A stretch of 64,000 bases of DNA from NCBI GenBank assembly GCA_016793925.1, contig JAEULH010000035.1:1-64000 (forward strand), written 5' to 3'. Below, in pieces: positions 19,020 through 27,285 of the stretch; positions within the stretch are counted from its first letter, which is position 1; each line of letters begins with the position of its first letter. Origin of the DNA: Rhodospirillales bacterium. Lineage in GTDB: Bacteria; Pseudomonadota; Alphaproteobacteria; Rhodospirillales; Defluviicoccaceae. A program made the translations under genes and the position numbers. A model generated the notes under the pieces. That model saw only the letters and a list, made by a program, of their open reading frames with translations. It had not been told where the DNA came from and did not search any database.

Positions 19020-19925
19020 ATGTATAACGATCAACTGAACGGCCTCCTCGCCCTGAAGACCGTCGCGGAGACGCGAAACTTTACCGCGGCGGCCAAGGCG
19101 CTCAGGGTTTCGCCGTCGGCCGTCAGCCAGACGATCAGGCAGCTTGAAGGCCGCCTGGGGGTCGCGTTGCTGTCCCGCACGACACGCAGCACCAGCCTGA
19201 CGGAGGCGGGCGAGCTGTTCCTGAACCAGGTCGGCCCGGCTCTCGATCAGATCCTGGTCGCGGTTGAAAGCGCGGGTAGCTATGCCAAAAAGCCCTCAGG
19301 ACTGCTCCGCATCAATCTGCCCCGGCAGGTTTACGTGTCGCATCTGGCCCCGCTGGTTGCGAGTTTCACCCGGGAGCACCCCGAGATCACGATCGAATTG
19401 TTTTTCGAGGATGGGCAGTCCGACGTTGTCGCAGAAGGCTTCGATGCCGGCATCCGGCTTTCCGACATTCTCGCCAGGGATGTCGTGGCCATTAAATTGC
19501 TCGGCCCCGTCCGCTTCGTTACGGCCGCCTCACCCGGATATCTCGACGCGATGGGGAGACCGGAGCACCCCCAGGCTCTTCTCTCGCACAATTGCATACG
19601 GCCTCGCCTGGGAGAGGGCATTTACGAAAGATGGGAGTTCGAGGACAACGGAACGGAATTGCAGGTGCAGGTGAAAGGCTCCCTCATCATCAACGACTCC
19701 CTGTTGATGGTGGAGGCCGCCGAGGACGGCGCCGGAATCGTGTATTCCTCCGAAGAGGCGGTCCGAGACAAGGTCCGCTCGGGCAAGCTGGAAATCGTGT
19801 TGGACGAATTCGCGTGCACAAGCGCGGGTTTTTACCTCTATTACCCCAAGCGCTCGCAGGTTCTGCCAAAACTGCGGGCATTCATCGACCACATCAAAGG
19901 TAAGAACAGAAGCGCGGCCGTGTAG
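19020..19925 (+). CDS. LysR-family transcriptional regulator
   Basis: 301 residues. N-terminal winged helix (about 5-65) with NFTAAAKALRVSPSAVSQTIRQLEGRLGVALLSRTTRSTSLTEAG split across the helix-turn-helix and wing, then a PBP-like effector domain (LRINLPRQVYVSHLAPLVASF...). The sequence after the wing (AVESAGSYAKKPSGLLRIN) resembles the DsdC/AaeR-like subgroup that regulates adjacent oxidoreductase and efflux genes. It is transcribed away from the aldo-keto reductase operon and likely controls it in response to a substrate of that pathway. Its 3' end converges on the malG-type gene 54 bases away. Confidence 0.92.
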   Translation: MYNDQLNGLLALKTVAETRNFTAAAKALRVSPSAVSQTIRQLEGRLGVALLSRTTRSTSLTEAGELFLNQVGPALDQILVAVESAGSYAKKPSGLLRINLPRQVYVSHLAPLVASFTREHPEITIELFFEDGQSDVVAEGFDAGIRLSDILARDVVAIKLLGPVRFVTAASPGYLDAMGRPEHPQALLSHNCIRPRLGEGIYERWEFEDNGTELQVQVKGSLIINDSLLMVEAAEDGAGIVYSSEEAVRDKVRSGKLEIVLDEFACTSAGFYLYYPKRSQVLPKLRAFIDHIKGKNRSAAV

Positions 19926-19979
19926 CGTTCCTCGCTGCGGATCTTGCCGTCTCCGCGAAAACCGCACGGTCGCCGCGCG

Positions 19980-20807
19980 CTACCCCTTCACCGCGCCGGC
20001 GGTCAGCCCCGAGACGATCTTGCGCTGGAAGACCAGCACCAGCGCGATCATCGGCAGGGTGACCGTCACCGAAGCCGCCATCAACGGCCCCCACGGAACC
20101 TCGTACTGGCTGGCGCCGCTGATCAGCGCGATGGCGACCGGGACCGTGCGGGCGTTCGTCGTGAGGGTGAAGGTGAGCGCGAAGAGGAACTCGTTCCAGG
20201 CGACAAGGAAGGCGAGCAGGGTGGTACTGGCGATGGCCGGACCCATCAGCGGCAGGAAAATGCGGGTAATGATGATCAGCGGGCCGGCACCGTCGACGAG
20301 CGCCGCTTCCTCCAGTTCCTTCGGCAGGTCGCGCATGAAGGTGGTCAGCACCCAGGTGGTGAAGGGCAGCGTGAAGATCAGGTAGGAGACGATCAGGGCG
20401 GCGTGGGTGTCGTACAGGCCCAGCGCCGTGACCAGCTCGAACATGCCCGACAGCACCGCGACCTGCGGAAACATGGAGACGGCGAGGATGACCATCAGCA
20501 GCAGGCCGCGGCCGCGGAAGGCGACCCGACCCAGGGCGTAGGCCGCGCCGAGGGCGAGGACCAGCGACAGCGCGACCGTGCCGGCGCCGACGACGAGCGA
20601 ATTGACGATGGTTCGGCCGAACGGCTGCTCGGCGAAGATGGCCGCGTAGTTGCGAAGGCTGGGCTCGGCCGGGATCGGGCTTGCGTCGAAGATCGCCGCG
20701 CCGGTCTTCAGCGACGAGATCACCGCCCAGGCGAACGGGAACAGCGCGAATACGACGATCGCACAAGCGAGGGCGTAGAGGCCGATGGCGGGGAGGATCC
20801 TGCTCAT
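19980..20807 (-). CDS. Sugar ABC transporter permease (MalG type)
   Basis: 275 residues and about six membrane helices, beginning MSRILPAIGLYALACAIVVF. The EAA loop that docks the ATPase is seen as EEAALVDGAGPLIIITRIFLP. The start ATG overlaps the malF-type stop by 4 bases (ATGA). Inner-membrane component of a carbohydrate importer whose ATPase gene lies 7 kb further along the same strand at 11740-12930. Confidence 0.93.
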   Translation of the reverse strand: MSRILPAIGLYALACAIVVFALFPFAWAVISSLKTGAAIFDASPIPAEPSLRNYAAIFAEQPFGRTIVNSLVVGAGTVALSLVLALGAAYALGRVAFRGRGLLLMVILAVSMFPQVAVLSGMFELVTALGLYDTHAALIVSYLIFTLPFTTWVLTTFMRDLPKELEEAALVDGAGPLIIITRIFLPLMGPAIASTTLLAFLVAWNEFLFALTFTLTTNARTVPVAIALISGASQYEVPWGPLMAASVTVTLPMIALVLVFQRKIVSGLTAGAVKG

Positions 20808-21742
20808 CGCGCAGCCTCCTCCGGGCGCAGCCGGGCGGCGCGGAGATAGGCGAGGGTGACCGCGCCGACGATCAGGAAGATCAGCACCGACGCCGCCGAG
20901 CCGTAGCCGACGTCGGCGAATTCGACCAGCTCGCGCCGGGCGAAGATGGACATGGTCGCGGTCTGCCGGCTGTTCGAGGTCATGATGTAGACCAGGTCGA
21001 AGATCCTGAGCGCGTCAAGGGTGCGGAAGATGATCGCGACCAGCAGCACCGGACGGATCAGCGGCAGGGTGATGCGGAAGAACACGCGCACCGGCGACAC
21101 GCCGTCGAGGCGCGCCGCCTCGTAGACATCGTTCGGCACCATCTGCAGTGCGGCGAGGACGAGCAGGGCCATGAACGGCGTCGTCTTCCACACGTCGGTG
21201 GCGATGATCGCCACCATCGCCAGATCGGCGTCGGCAAGCCAGGCGACCGGGGCGGAGATCAGCCCGACGCCGATCAGCGCCGCGTTCACCACGCCGTAGA
21301 GGTCGTTGTACATCCACGCCCACATCTTCCCCGAGACCACGAGCGGGATCGCCCACGGGACCAGGATCGCGGCGCGGACCAGGGTTCGACCGCGGAAGCG
21401 GGCGTTCATCACCAGGGCGAAGACGACGCCCAGCGCCGTTTCGATCGCGACCGAGCCCACGGCGAAGACCAGCGTGTTCCAGACCGCGTTCCACCACTCC
21501 GGATCGCCGATGAGCAGCCGGTAATTGTCCAGCCCGACGAAGCGGGCGAGCCCGGTCTGGCCCAGGCGGGCGTCGGTCAGGCTGAGCCAGACCGTCCGCG
21601 CCAGCGGCCACAGCCCGACGGCGGCCAAGGCGACCAGCGTCGGCGCCAGGAACAGCCACGCCGCCCGGGTCCGGCGACGGGCGAGCGACATCGCGCCGGA
21701 CGGGTCGCCGGCGGAGCGGTGCACGGTCGCTTGCGCGGTCAC
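20804..21742 (-). CDS. Sugar ABC transporter permease (MalF/ThuF type)
   Basis: 312 residues from the GTG at 21742, which overlaps the binding-protein stop as GTGA; the ATG at 21691 (MSLARRRTRAAWLFLAP) is an alternative giving 295 residues. About six helices; the EAA loop reads EAARLDGVSPVRVFFRITLP. No large periplasmic P2 loop as in E. coli MalF, so it resembles ThuF/SugA permeases. Forms the transport channel with the MalG-type protein. Confidence 0.92.
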   Translation of the reverse strand: MTAQATVHRSAGDPSGAMSLARRRTRAAWLFLAPTLVALAAVGLWPLARTVWLSLTDARLGQTGLARFVGLDNYRLLIGDPEWWNAVWNTLVFAVGSVAIETALGVVFALVMNARFRGRTLVRAAILVPWAIPLVVSGKMWAWMYNDLYGVVNAALIGVGLISAPVAWLADADLAMVAIIATDVWKTTPFMALLVLAALQMVPNDVYEAARLDGVSPVRVFFRITLPLIRPVLLVAIIFRTLDALRIFDLVYIMTSNSRQTATMSIFARRELVEFADVGYGSAASVLIFLIVGAVTLAYLRAARLRPEEAAR

Positions 21743-23019
21743 TGTGCCCAGCCTTCGCCGCGGATCCGCGCGAGCCGCTCTTCGAGTTCGGCCAGCGCCG
21801 CGTTCGCGTCCTCGCGCCCCGAAAGGACATCGTGGACCGCGTTCCAGAACGCGCTGGAAACCCGGTTGTAGGCGATGCCGGTGACCCGCGACGGGCGCGC
21901 CAGCGCGTGGTCGAGCACAATCGCCAGCGTCGCGTAGTGGGGATTGGCGGCCAGCACCTCGGGATCGCTGTAGAGCGCCGGCCGGGTCGGATTGAAGCCG
22001 GCGGCGATCGCGCGCCTCTTCTGGACCTCGGCGCTGGTCAGGGCCCGGACCAGATCGGCGGCGATCTCGGGATGCTTCGAATAGGCGGACACCGCGAGCT
22101 GGGCGCCGCCGAGAACGCCGGTATGAGCCTCGCCGGGTGCTGCGGGCAGCTCGGCCAGACCGACCTTGCCGGCAATGGCGCTGCCGGGCGCGTTCGCCAG
22201 CGCCCAGACGTAGGGCCAATTGCGCATGAAGACCGCCTGGCCGGTCTGGAACACCCCGCGCGTCTCGTCCTCCATGTAGGTCAGCACGCCTTCGGGAGCG
22301 ATGGTCCCGACCCAGCCGCGGGCGAGTTCGAGCGCCTGCGCCGCCTCGCGCCGGTGCAACCCCGTGCTGCCGTCATCCTCGACCAGCCGGCCGCCCCCCT
22401 GGGAGGCGATCCATTCCATGGCGTTGCAGGTCAGCCCCTCGTAGGCGCGCGCCTGGAAGACGAAGCCCCACAGCCGGGTATTGCCGCCGGCCCGCTCGCC
22501 GTCCTGGATCGCCTGCGCGGTTTCGCTCAGCTCGGTCCAGGTCTGCGGCACCGGCCGGTGGTATTTTTCGAGAAGGTCGCGGCGGTAGTAGAGCAGGCCG
22601 ACGTCGACAAACCACGGCAGGGCGACCAGCCGACCGGCGACGGTGTTGTTGGCGATCACGACCGGGAGGTGCCCGGCCCGTTCCGCCGCCGGCACGTAGG
22701 GGGAGAGATCGACGAGGTGCCGGGCGAGGATGCCCGGCCAGACGACATCGATCTGCATCACGTCGATGGCGTCGGAGCGGGCGGCGAGGAGCTGCTGAAA
22801 AAGTGCGAGGCGCTGGTCGGAGTCGTTGGGCGTCGCGATGATCCGCACGCTGTTGCCGCTGCGCTCCGACCAGGCCTCGGCAGCCTCGCGACAGAGCGCC
22901 AGTTCCTGGCCGACGGCGCCGCAGGCGAGCGCGATTTCGACGGCGGCGGCCGGGCCCGCCCAAGCCACGCCGACGAGACAGAGCGCCGCGACGCACGCCG
23001 CGCCTTGCAACAACCTCAT
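21739..23019 (-). CDS. Sugar ABC transporter substrate-binding protein
   Basis: 426 residues with a signal peptide (MRLLQGAACVAALCLVGVAW... cleavage near AAA-VEI). Family 1 extracellular solute-binding fold: NSVRIIATPNDSDQRLALFQQLLAA, DVMQIDVVWPGILARHLVDLSPYV, WFVDVGLLYYRRDLLEKY, AVFMRNWPYVWALA and GVLGGAQLAVSAYSKHPE, all typical of trehalose/maltose-type (ThuE) receptors. First gene of the importer operon. The reading frame stays open upstream to 23751 through repeats and a methyltransferase remnant, but the ATG at 23019 gives a proper signal peptide. Confidence 0.92.
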   Translation of the reverse strand: MRLLQGAACVAALCLVGVAWAGPAAAVEIALACGAVGQELALCREAAEAWSERSGNSVRIIATPNDSDQRLALFQQLLAARSDAIDVMQIDVVWPGILARHLVDLSPYVPAAERAGHLPVVIANNTVAGRLVALPWFVDVGLLYYRRDLLEKYHRPVPQTWTELSETAQAIQDGERAGGNTRLWGFVFQARAYEGLTCNAMEWIASQGGGRLVEDDGSTGLHRREAAQALELARGWVGTIAPEGVLTYMEDETRGVFQTGQAVFMRNWPYVWALANAPGSAIAGKVGLAELPAAPGEAHTGVLGGAQLAVSAYSKHPEIAADLVRALTSAEVQKRRAIAAGFNPTRPALYSDPEVLAANPHYATLAIVLDHALARPSRVTGIAYNRVSSAFWNAVHDVLSGREDANAALAELEERLARIRGEGWAQ

Positions 23020-23035
23020 CCCGATTGTTTTGGCC

Positions 23036-23311
23036 GGCCCTGAGCATACGGGCATCGAAAGGCGGTCGGTCGATTGCTTCGTCGGCTTCGCCCTCCTCGC
23101 AATCACAAGTCCTATGTTGTATCGCATTTTGTGTACCGTCATCGCGAGCCCCGGGAGGGGCGTGGCGATCCCGTCTCCCTCTCCCTGAGGGCCCCGAGGG
23201 AGAGGGTCGGGGTGAGGGTGCGCTTGGCTCTCTTCCCCGTCATCGACTTCGTTTGCCGGTCGCGTTTGGCTGGCCCTGAGCTTACGGGCAAGGAAAGGCG
23301 GTCGGTCGATT
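23036..23311. repeat. REP cluster bounded by a 40-bp direct repeat
   Basis: Copies of a 40-base sequence (beginning GGCCCTGAGC and ending GGTCGGTCGATT) lie at 23036-23075 and 23272-23311, with three mismatches. Between them are the ATTGCTTCGTCGGCT...CTCGCAAT element (23072-23103), GGGCGTGGCGATCCCG (23158-23173), and a CCCTCTCCCTGAGGGCCCCGAGGGAGAGGG-like hairpin (about 23184-23213) as in the repeats at 0.2 and 3.4 kb. The second 40-mer abuts the truncated end of the methyltransferase fragment. Confidence 0.75.
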
Positions 23312-23316
23312 AGACG

Positions 23317-23568
23317 CCCAAACAAGTTAAGTCTCTTGTGCATGAACGAAAGCCATTTGCTGTGTCGATATGCATCGTCTCTGTCGACATGCCGGTCGTT
23401 GTATATGAAATCGTTGCGGCCAGTGTTGTAAGGCGGGTCGCTGTAGATGACGTCCACCTTTCCGGCATGAGTGTCGTTGAGCACCGATAGAGCGTGGTCG
23501 TTGTCTCCCTCGATGATCAGGTTCGTCGGCTCACCCGGGGCATCTTCGATGGCGCGTTTGGAAATGGC
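23317..23568 (-). pseudogene. Fragment of a DNA adenine methyltransferase (type III Mod-like)
   Basis: About 84 codons read as the catalytic start of a type III/site-specific DNA methyltransferase: KRAIEDAPGEPTNLIIEGDN, HALSVLNDTHAGKVDVIYSDPPYNTG and DRDDAYRHSKWLSFMHKRLNL. The DPPY catalytic motif is encoded at 23428-23439. The homology stops abruptly at both sides: toward 23312 it runs into the 40-bp repeat, and upstream of 23570 it gives way to unrelated sequence without a start. The remaining several hundred residues of a Mod protein are missing, so it is a remnant. It marks a former mobile or restriction locus next to the dddY genes. Confidence 0.75.
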
Positions 23569-23762
23569 AGGACAGTGTTCTTCGCAAGACAATCTCGCGT
23601 GCCGGCCGCGCGGACCCGGCAAGGCAGAGTGCTTGCGGCCGCGGTACCCTGGCCGTAGCGCCCGGGCAACTTCTGAAGCACCGTGCCCCGCAAAGTGGCG
23701 TTTGCCGCAAGGCAGAAGGCGGCCGTCACGGCAGGGTGCGATCGACTCCAATTGACCGCGCG

Positions 23763-24506
23763 TCAGGCATTGTCGCGTTGTCGGCGGCTCTCCCGGGCGG
23801 CGGCGAATGCCTCGCGAAGGTAGGTCGTCTGTTCGCTGATGGCGGAAACGGCGGCGGCGGCATCCCCGGCTTCGATCGCCCGGAGAAGCTTTCGATGTTG
23901 CTCGACGATCGCCTCTCGGTCGCGGAACCGGTACACGACCATGTTCTCGATCGGCTGCAGCGCCTCGATCACTGCGAACATGACAAACTGAATCACCGGG
24001 TTATGGGTCGAGTCGACGAGGGCGCGGTGGAAACGCACGTCCGAGCCACAGAACTCTTCGTCGCCGATGCTGGCACTCGCCTGGACCTCGATTTCCGCCG
24101 CCATGATCGCGAGTTCCGGGTCCGCGCGCCGTTCCGCGGCGAGCCGCGCGCAAACAACCTCCAGCTCGTACCGCGCCTCGAGAACGTTGGACAGATCGAA
24201 CTCGCCAAGCCCGACGAGGAGAGCCAGCGAAGTGCCGATCATTGACCCGACTTCCTCGCGGTCGGGGCGATTGACGAAGTTGCCGCCCGCCGGTCCGCGT
24301 CGGGAGCGGATCAGGTTCTGAGCGGCGAGACGCTTCAGCGCTTCGCGGATTGTCGGACGCGAAACCTCAAATCGCCGGGCAAGTTCCTCCTCGGTCGGCA
24401 GTCTTTCATCCGCCTTCAGGCTGCCGTCGGCAATTGCGCGACGAATACTCTCCGCAATCTGCTTGGCGAGACTGTCCGTCACGAGCGGGGCATACTTAAG
24501 CGCCAT
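23763..24506 (-). CDS. GntR/FadR-family transcriptional regulator
   Basis: 247 residues from the ATG at 24506, with ACAGGA as ribosome-binding site. N-terminal winged helix (about 10-75) with GSLKADERLPTEEELARRFEVSRPTIREALKRLAAQNLIRSRRG split over helix-turn-helix and wing, then an all-helical FCD domain with metal-ligand type residues (DVRFHRALVDSTHNPVI). It is divergent from the dddY-like gene, and the shared region contains a perfect FadR-family site, so it probably represses dddY and acuI until a pathway product (perhaps acrylate, 3-hydroxypropionate or a derived acid) releases it. The ligand is inferred. Confidence 0.9.
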   Translation of the reverse strand: MALKYAPLVTDSLAKQIAESIRRAIADGSLKADERLPTEEELARRFEVSRPTIREALKRLAAQNLIRSRRGPAGGNFVNRPDREEVGSMIGTSLALLVGLGEFDLSNVLEARYELEVVCARLAAERRADPELAIMAAEIEVQASASIGDEEFCGSDVRFHRALVDSTHNPVIQFVMFAVIEALQPIENMVVYRFRDREAIVEQHRKLLRAIEAGDAAAAVSAISEQTTYLREAFAAARESRRQRDNA

Positions 24507-24674
24507 TTTTATCCTGTCCGCGTTGGTTTCAAATGACTGGGGGCGGTTGAACCGATGTTCAACCCCGCAGATCGATCGCTGGCAGGGGAACCACCCACCC
24601 CTCGGCGATCCTGACACTGATAGCCGAATCCCGCGTCGTGAGCGAGAGGAATTCAAATATTCTTATATTAACCA

Positions 24675-24712
24675 ATTTGTTTGACAAATAGATCAATATC
24701 GCGTTTGCTTAT
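24675..24712 (+). promoter_or_regulatory. FadR-type operator overlapping the -35 box of dddY
   Basis: ATTTGT-TTG-ACAAAT (24675-24689) is a perfect inverted repeat containing TTGTTTGACAA, which fits the FadR-subfamily consensus TNGTNNNACNA. Its right half contains TTGACA (24681-24686), a perfect -35 hexamer; a weak -10 (TTTGCT or the following TTGCTTAT) lies 17-20 bases on. The site is about 90 bases upstream of the dddY ATG, in an AT-rich stretch unlike the rest of the window. A regulator bound here would block RNA polymerase. Confidence 0.65.
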
Positions 24713-24778
24713 CGTGAGGAACAAATCAGCGCTCCTAAAAGCGCGACAAAACAAGAACAATTTGGTGGAGGACCAGGA

Positions 24779-25984
24779 ATGCGAACAGCCGTGCTTGGGC
24801 TTTGTGTTGTAATCGGGCTGGCGGCCTCAGGTGTTGAGGCCGCAACTTTCAAGTGCGATGATGACGTTCCGCAGCCCTCTTACACGGCTGAAGAACAAAA
24901 ACTTGTCGATCAGTTCTGGAACGAAACGCTTTTATATTTGGACGCGTATGTCGATGTGCTCAGTAAGCCGACCGGGCGGTGCAAGGACTCAGCCGAGGCC
25001 ACCATCCAGACATTCGACACCACGACGGGCAAGAAGCAGTCGCGCTGTATCCTCAAGTACCGCGATATGGAACTGATGACAAAACACGTGAAGGCGATCC
25101 TCGCCGAGCCGGATAAGGCCAAGGCCTGCTTCGATCCACAGAAAAATTACACCGAAATGCAGCTGTATACGCCGAACGCGAAACTTCAGTCGATGTCGGC
25201 GGTAAGTCGGTGGCTCGATCGGCCACTGCTGACCCAATACTTCACCAAGATCGGCGGCCCCATCGGCAAGGCCGGAGTCGAGTTGAACGAGAACTTTGTC
25301 GAAGTCACCTCCAAGACCGACACGCAGGCGCACTGGAAGCGCGACGTCAGCATCAACGGCTTGCCGAACCTGTGGGCGTCGGTTGGCTGGATCCCGTTCT
25401 ACGCGGAGAATGAGAACGCACGAAATGACAGGTTTCGTGGCGGTTATCTCTACGCCGAGGTCATGGGGCCGTGGGGAAATCTCCGGATCGCCGAAATCGA
25501 CGGAGAGAGGGTAGGCGCCGAGATCGGCATGACCGCGCAGTTGTTCAACTCATCCTATCCCTACCACTACCATCATCCCCAGGAGATCTACATCACGTTA
25601 ACCAAGCCGCAGTGCATGGACCAGAACAAGGACATGGTCCTGCATTGGGACAGCGACGCATTTCATCAGGAACGTGTCGAGGGGGGATGGGCCGTCACCG
25701 TCGATGGCTCCGGCGACACCTGGAAGAAGTGGTTCAGAAACCAGGATCCGGAGAAGGAATGGCTGTCCTATTTCGAACGGAACGCCATTCATGCCTTCTA
25801 TCTGAAGGCGGGTTGCAACGCCACCATTAAGAACTCTGGGTTGGTAACTGTCTGGGCTCGCTCAACCTCGCGCGACAACCAGCAATCAACCCGGCTGTGC
25901 CGGCCTGCCGACGGTGAGCCCCATGTCAACGATATGATGCCGTGGACCAAGTCAGTCTGCGATCTCAAGGACTGGACGCCTTAA
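24779..25984 (+). CDS. dddY: DMSP lyase DddY (periplasmic cupin)
   Basis: 401 residues. Cleaves dimethylsulfoniopropionate to dimethyl sulfide and acrylate in the periplasm. A signal peptide ([21 protein letters not shown]) precedes a helical N-terminal half and a C-terminal cupin barrel. The motif [13 protein letters not shown] supplies H263, H265, E269 and Y271, and NAIHAF supplies H338. These are the numbers I recall for the zinc ligands and catalytic Tyr of Acinetobacter DddY, so alignment appears colinear over the whole length. GGAGG lies upstream of the ATG. The gene is followed by acuI and divergent from a FadR-type regulator. By eye its codon use is less GC-biased than that of its neighbours, and DddY is rare in alphaproteobacteria, suggesting transfer. 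A broader cupin with another substrate is the alternative. Confidence 0.85.
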   Translation: MRTAVLGLCVVIGLAASGVEAATFKCDDDVPQPSYTAEEQKLVDQFWNETLLYLDAYVDVLSKPTGRCKDSAEATIQTFDTTTGKKQSRCILKYRDMELMTKHVKAILAEPDKAKACFDPQKNYTEMQLYTPNAKLQSMSAVSRWLDRPLLTQYFTKIGGPIGKAGVELNENFVEVTSKTDTQAHWKRDVSINGLPNLWASVGWIPFYAENENARNDRFRGGYLYAEVMGPWGNLRIAEIDGERVGAEIGMTAQLFNSSYPYHYHHPQEIYITLTKPQCMDQNKDMVLHWDSDAFHQERVEGGWAVTVDGSGDTWKKWFRNQDPEKEWLSYFERNAIHAFYLKAGCNATIKNSGLVTVWARSTSRDNQQSTRLCRPADGEPHVNDMMPWTKSVCDLKDWTP

Positions 25985-26096
25985 CCCACGGTTACTCGTT
26001 CCTCCTCGTCCTGCGGGCTTCGGTCGGCGCCGCCGGGGGCGGCCTCGGCTACCCGCAGGTCCATCCCGACAAATGCTTCAGACGGAAGATGACGAC

Positions 26097-27104
26097 ATGA
26101 CATTCAGAGGCTGGAGACTCGACAAGACCGATGGTGTGTTCAACTGCGCGCTGACCGACCTCGACGAGGCCGAGATGATGGAGGGGGATGTCACCCTCGA
26201 CGTCCAGTACTCGACCATCAATTACAAGGACGGGCTGGCGATGACCAACGCGGGCCCGGTGGTTCGGCGCTGGCCGATGGTGCCGGGGATCGATTTCGCC
26301 GGGACGGTCACCAGCAGCGAGCATCGTGACTTCAAGGCCGGTGACGCGGTCGTCCTCAACGGTTGGGGAGTCGGCGAAGTCCATTGGGGCGGTCTCGCCG
26401 AAAAGGCGCGTGTCCGTGGCGACTGGCTGGTGCCGCTGCCCAAGGCCTTCACGCCGGCGCAGGCGATGACCATTGGCACGGCCGGCTACACGGCGATGCT
26501 ATGCGTCATGAAGCTTCAGGATCACGGGGTGGTGCCCCAGGACGGCGACGTGCTGGTGACCGGCGCCGCCGGTGGTGTCGGGAGCGTTGCCGTGGCCATC
26601 CTGGCGAGCCTCGGATACCGGGTACGGGCGGCGACCGGGCGTGAAAGCGACGCATCCTATCTCAAAGAACTGGGCGCCGCCGAGATTGTTCCACGCGCGG
26701 AACTGAGCGAGAAGGGCCGCCCACTGGGCAAGGAACGTTGGGCCGGTGCCGTCGATGCGGTCGGCAGTCACACGCTTGCCAACGTTCTGGCGCAGACCAA
26801 ATACGGCGGCACCGTTGCAGCATGCGGCCTGGCTCAGGGCGCCGATCTGCCGTCGACGGTCATGCCGTTCATCCTGCGCGGCGTCACATTGGCCGGCGTC
26901 GATTCGGTCATGTGTCCGAAACCGGTTCGCCTGAAGGCATGGCAACGGCTTGGCGAATGCCTGCCGTTGTCCAAGCTCGAAGCGATCACCTCGACGGTCG
27001 GGCTCGCCGAAGCCAGGAGGGTCGCCGAGGACATCATGGCCGGAAAGGTTCGAGGCCGTGTCGTCGTTGAAATCAGCGGCAACGCAGACGCCAGCGTCAG
27101 TTAG
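26097..27104 (+). CDS. acuI: Acryloyl-CoA reductase AcuI (YhdH type)
   Basis: 335 residues, zinc-free MDR-superfamily enzyme that reduces toxic acryloyl-CoA to propionyl-CoA with NADPH. Seen are STINYKDGLAMTNAG, WPMVPGIDFAGTV, VVLNGWGVGEVHWGGLAEKARV, IGTAGYTAMLCVMKLQDHG and the nucleotide-binding VTGAAGGVGSVAVAILA, then GRESDASYLKELGAAEI and PFILRGVTLAGVDSVMCP, all hallmarks of the AcuI/YhdH group. The ATG at 26097 with GGAAG upstream is preferred to an ATG at 26073. Lying 112 bases after dddY on the same strand, it completes a minimal pathway that consumes the acrylate product once it is activated to CoA; no acyl-CoA synthetase is nearby. Confidence 0.93.
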   Translation: MTFRGWRLDKTDGVFNCALTDLDEAEMMEGDVTLDVQYSTINYKDGLAMTNAGPVVRRWPMVPGIDFAGTVTSSEHRDFKAGDAVVLNGWGVGEVHWGGLAEKARVRGDWLVPLPKAFTPAQAMTIGTAGYTAMLCVMKLQDHGVVPQDGDVLVTGAAGGVGSVAVAILASLGYRVRAATGRESDASYLKELGAAEIVPRAELSEKGRPLGKERWAGAVDAVGSHTLANVLAQTKYGGTVAACGLAQGADLPSTVMPFILRGVTLAGVDSVMCPKPVRLKAWQRLGECLPLSKLEAITSTVGLAEARRVAEDIMAGKVRGRVVVEISGNADASVS

Positions 27105-27108
27105 CCTG

Positions 27109-27125
27109 AATCGGACTCCGATTTT
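27109..27125 (+). terminator. Hairpin terminator after acuI
   Basis: AATCGG-ACT-CCGATT (27109-27123) forms a 6-bp stem with a 3-base loop and runs into TT (four consecutive T at 27122-27125). It begins four bases after the acuI stop codon. Short, but the position and T-run fit a weak intrinsic terminator of the dddY-acuI unit. Confidence 0.5.
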
Positions 27126-27285
27126 GGAACCTGTGGCCTGATTGGCGCGCGGTCGCTGCCGCCAAGCCGGCGGGTCGGCTTTCCGTCGCCGCCCACGTCG
27201 GTTTCGCCGCCAGACCAGGTGGAAGAACAGGCCGTCTGCGACCGTCCCTCGGTGGATCTGGGTATGGGGTATGAGGCTCCGTGGC

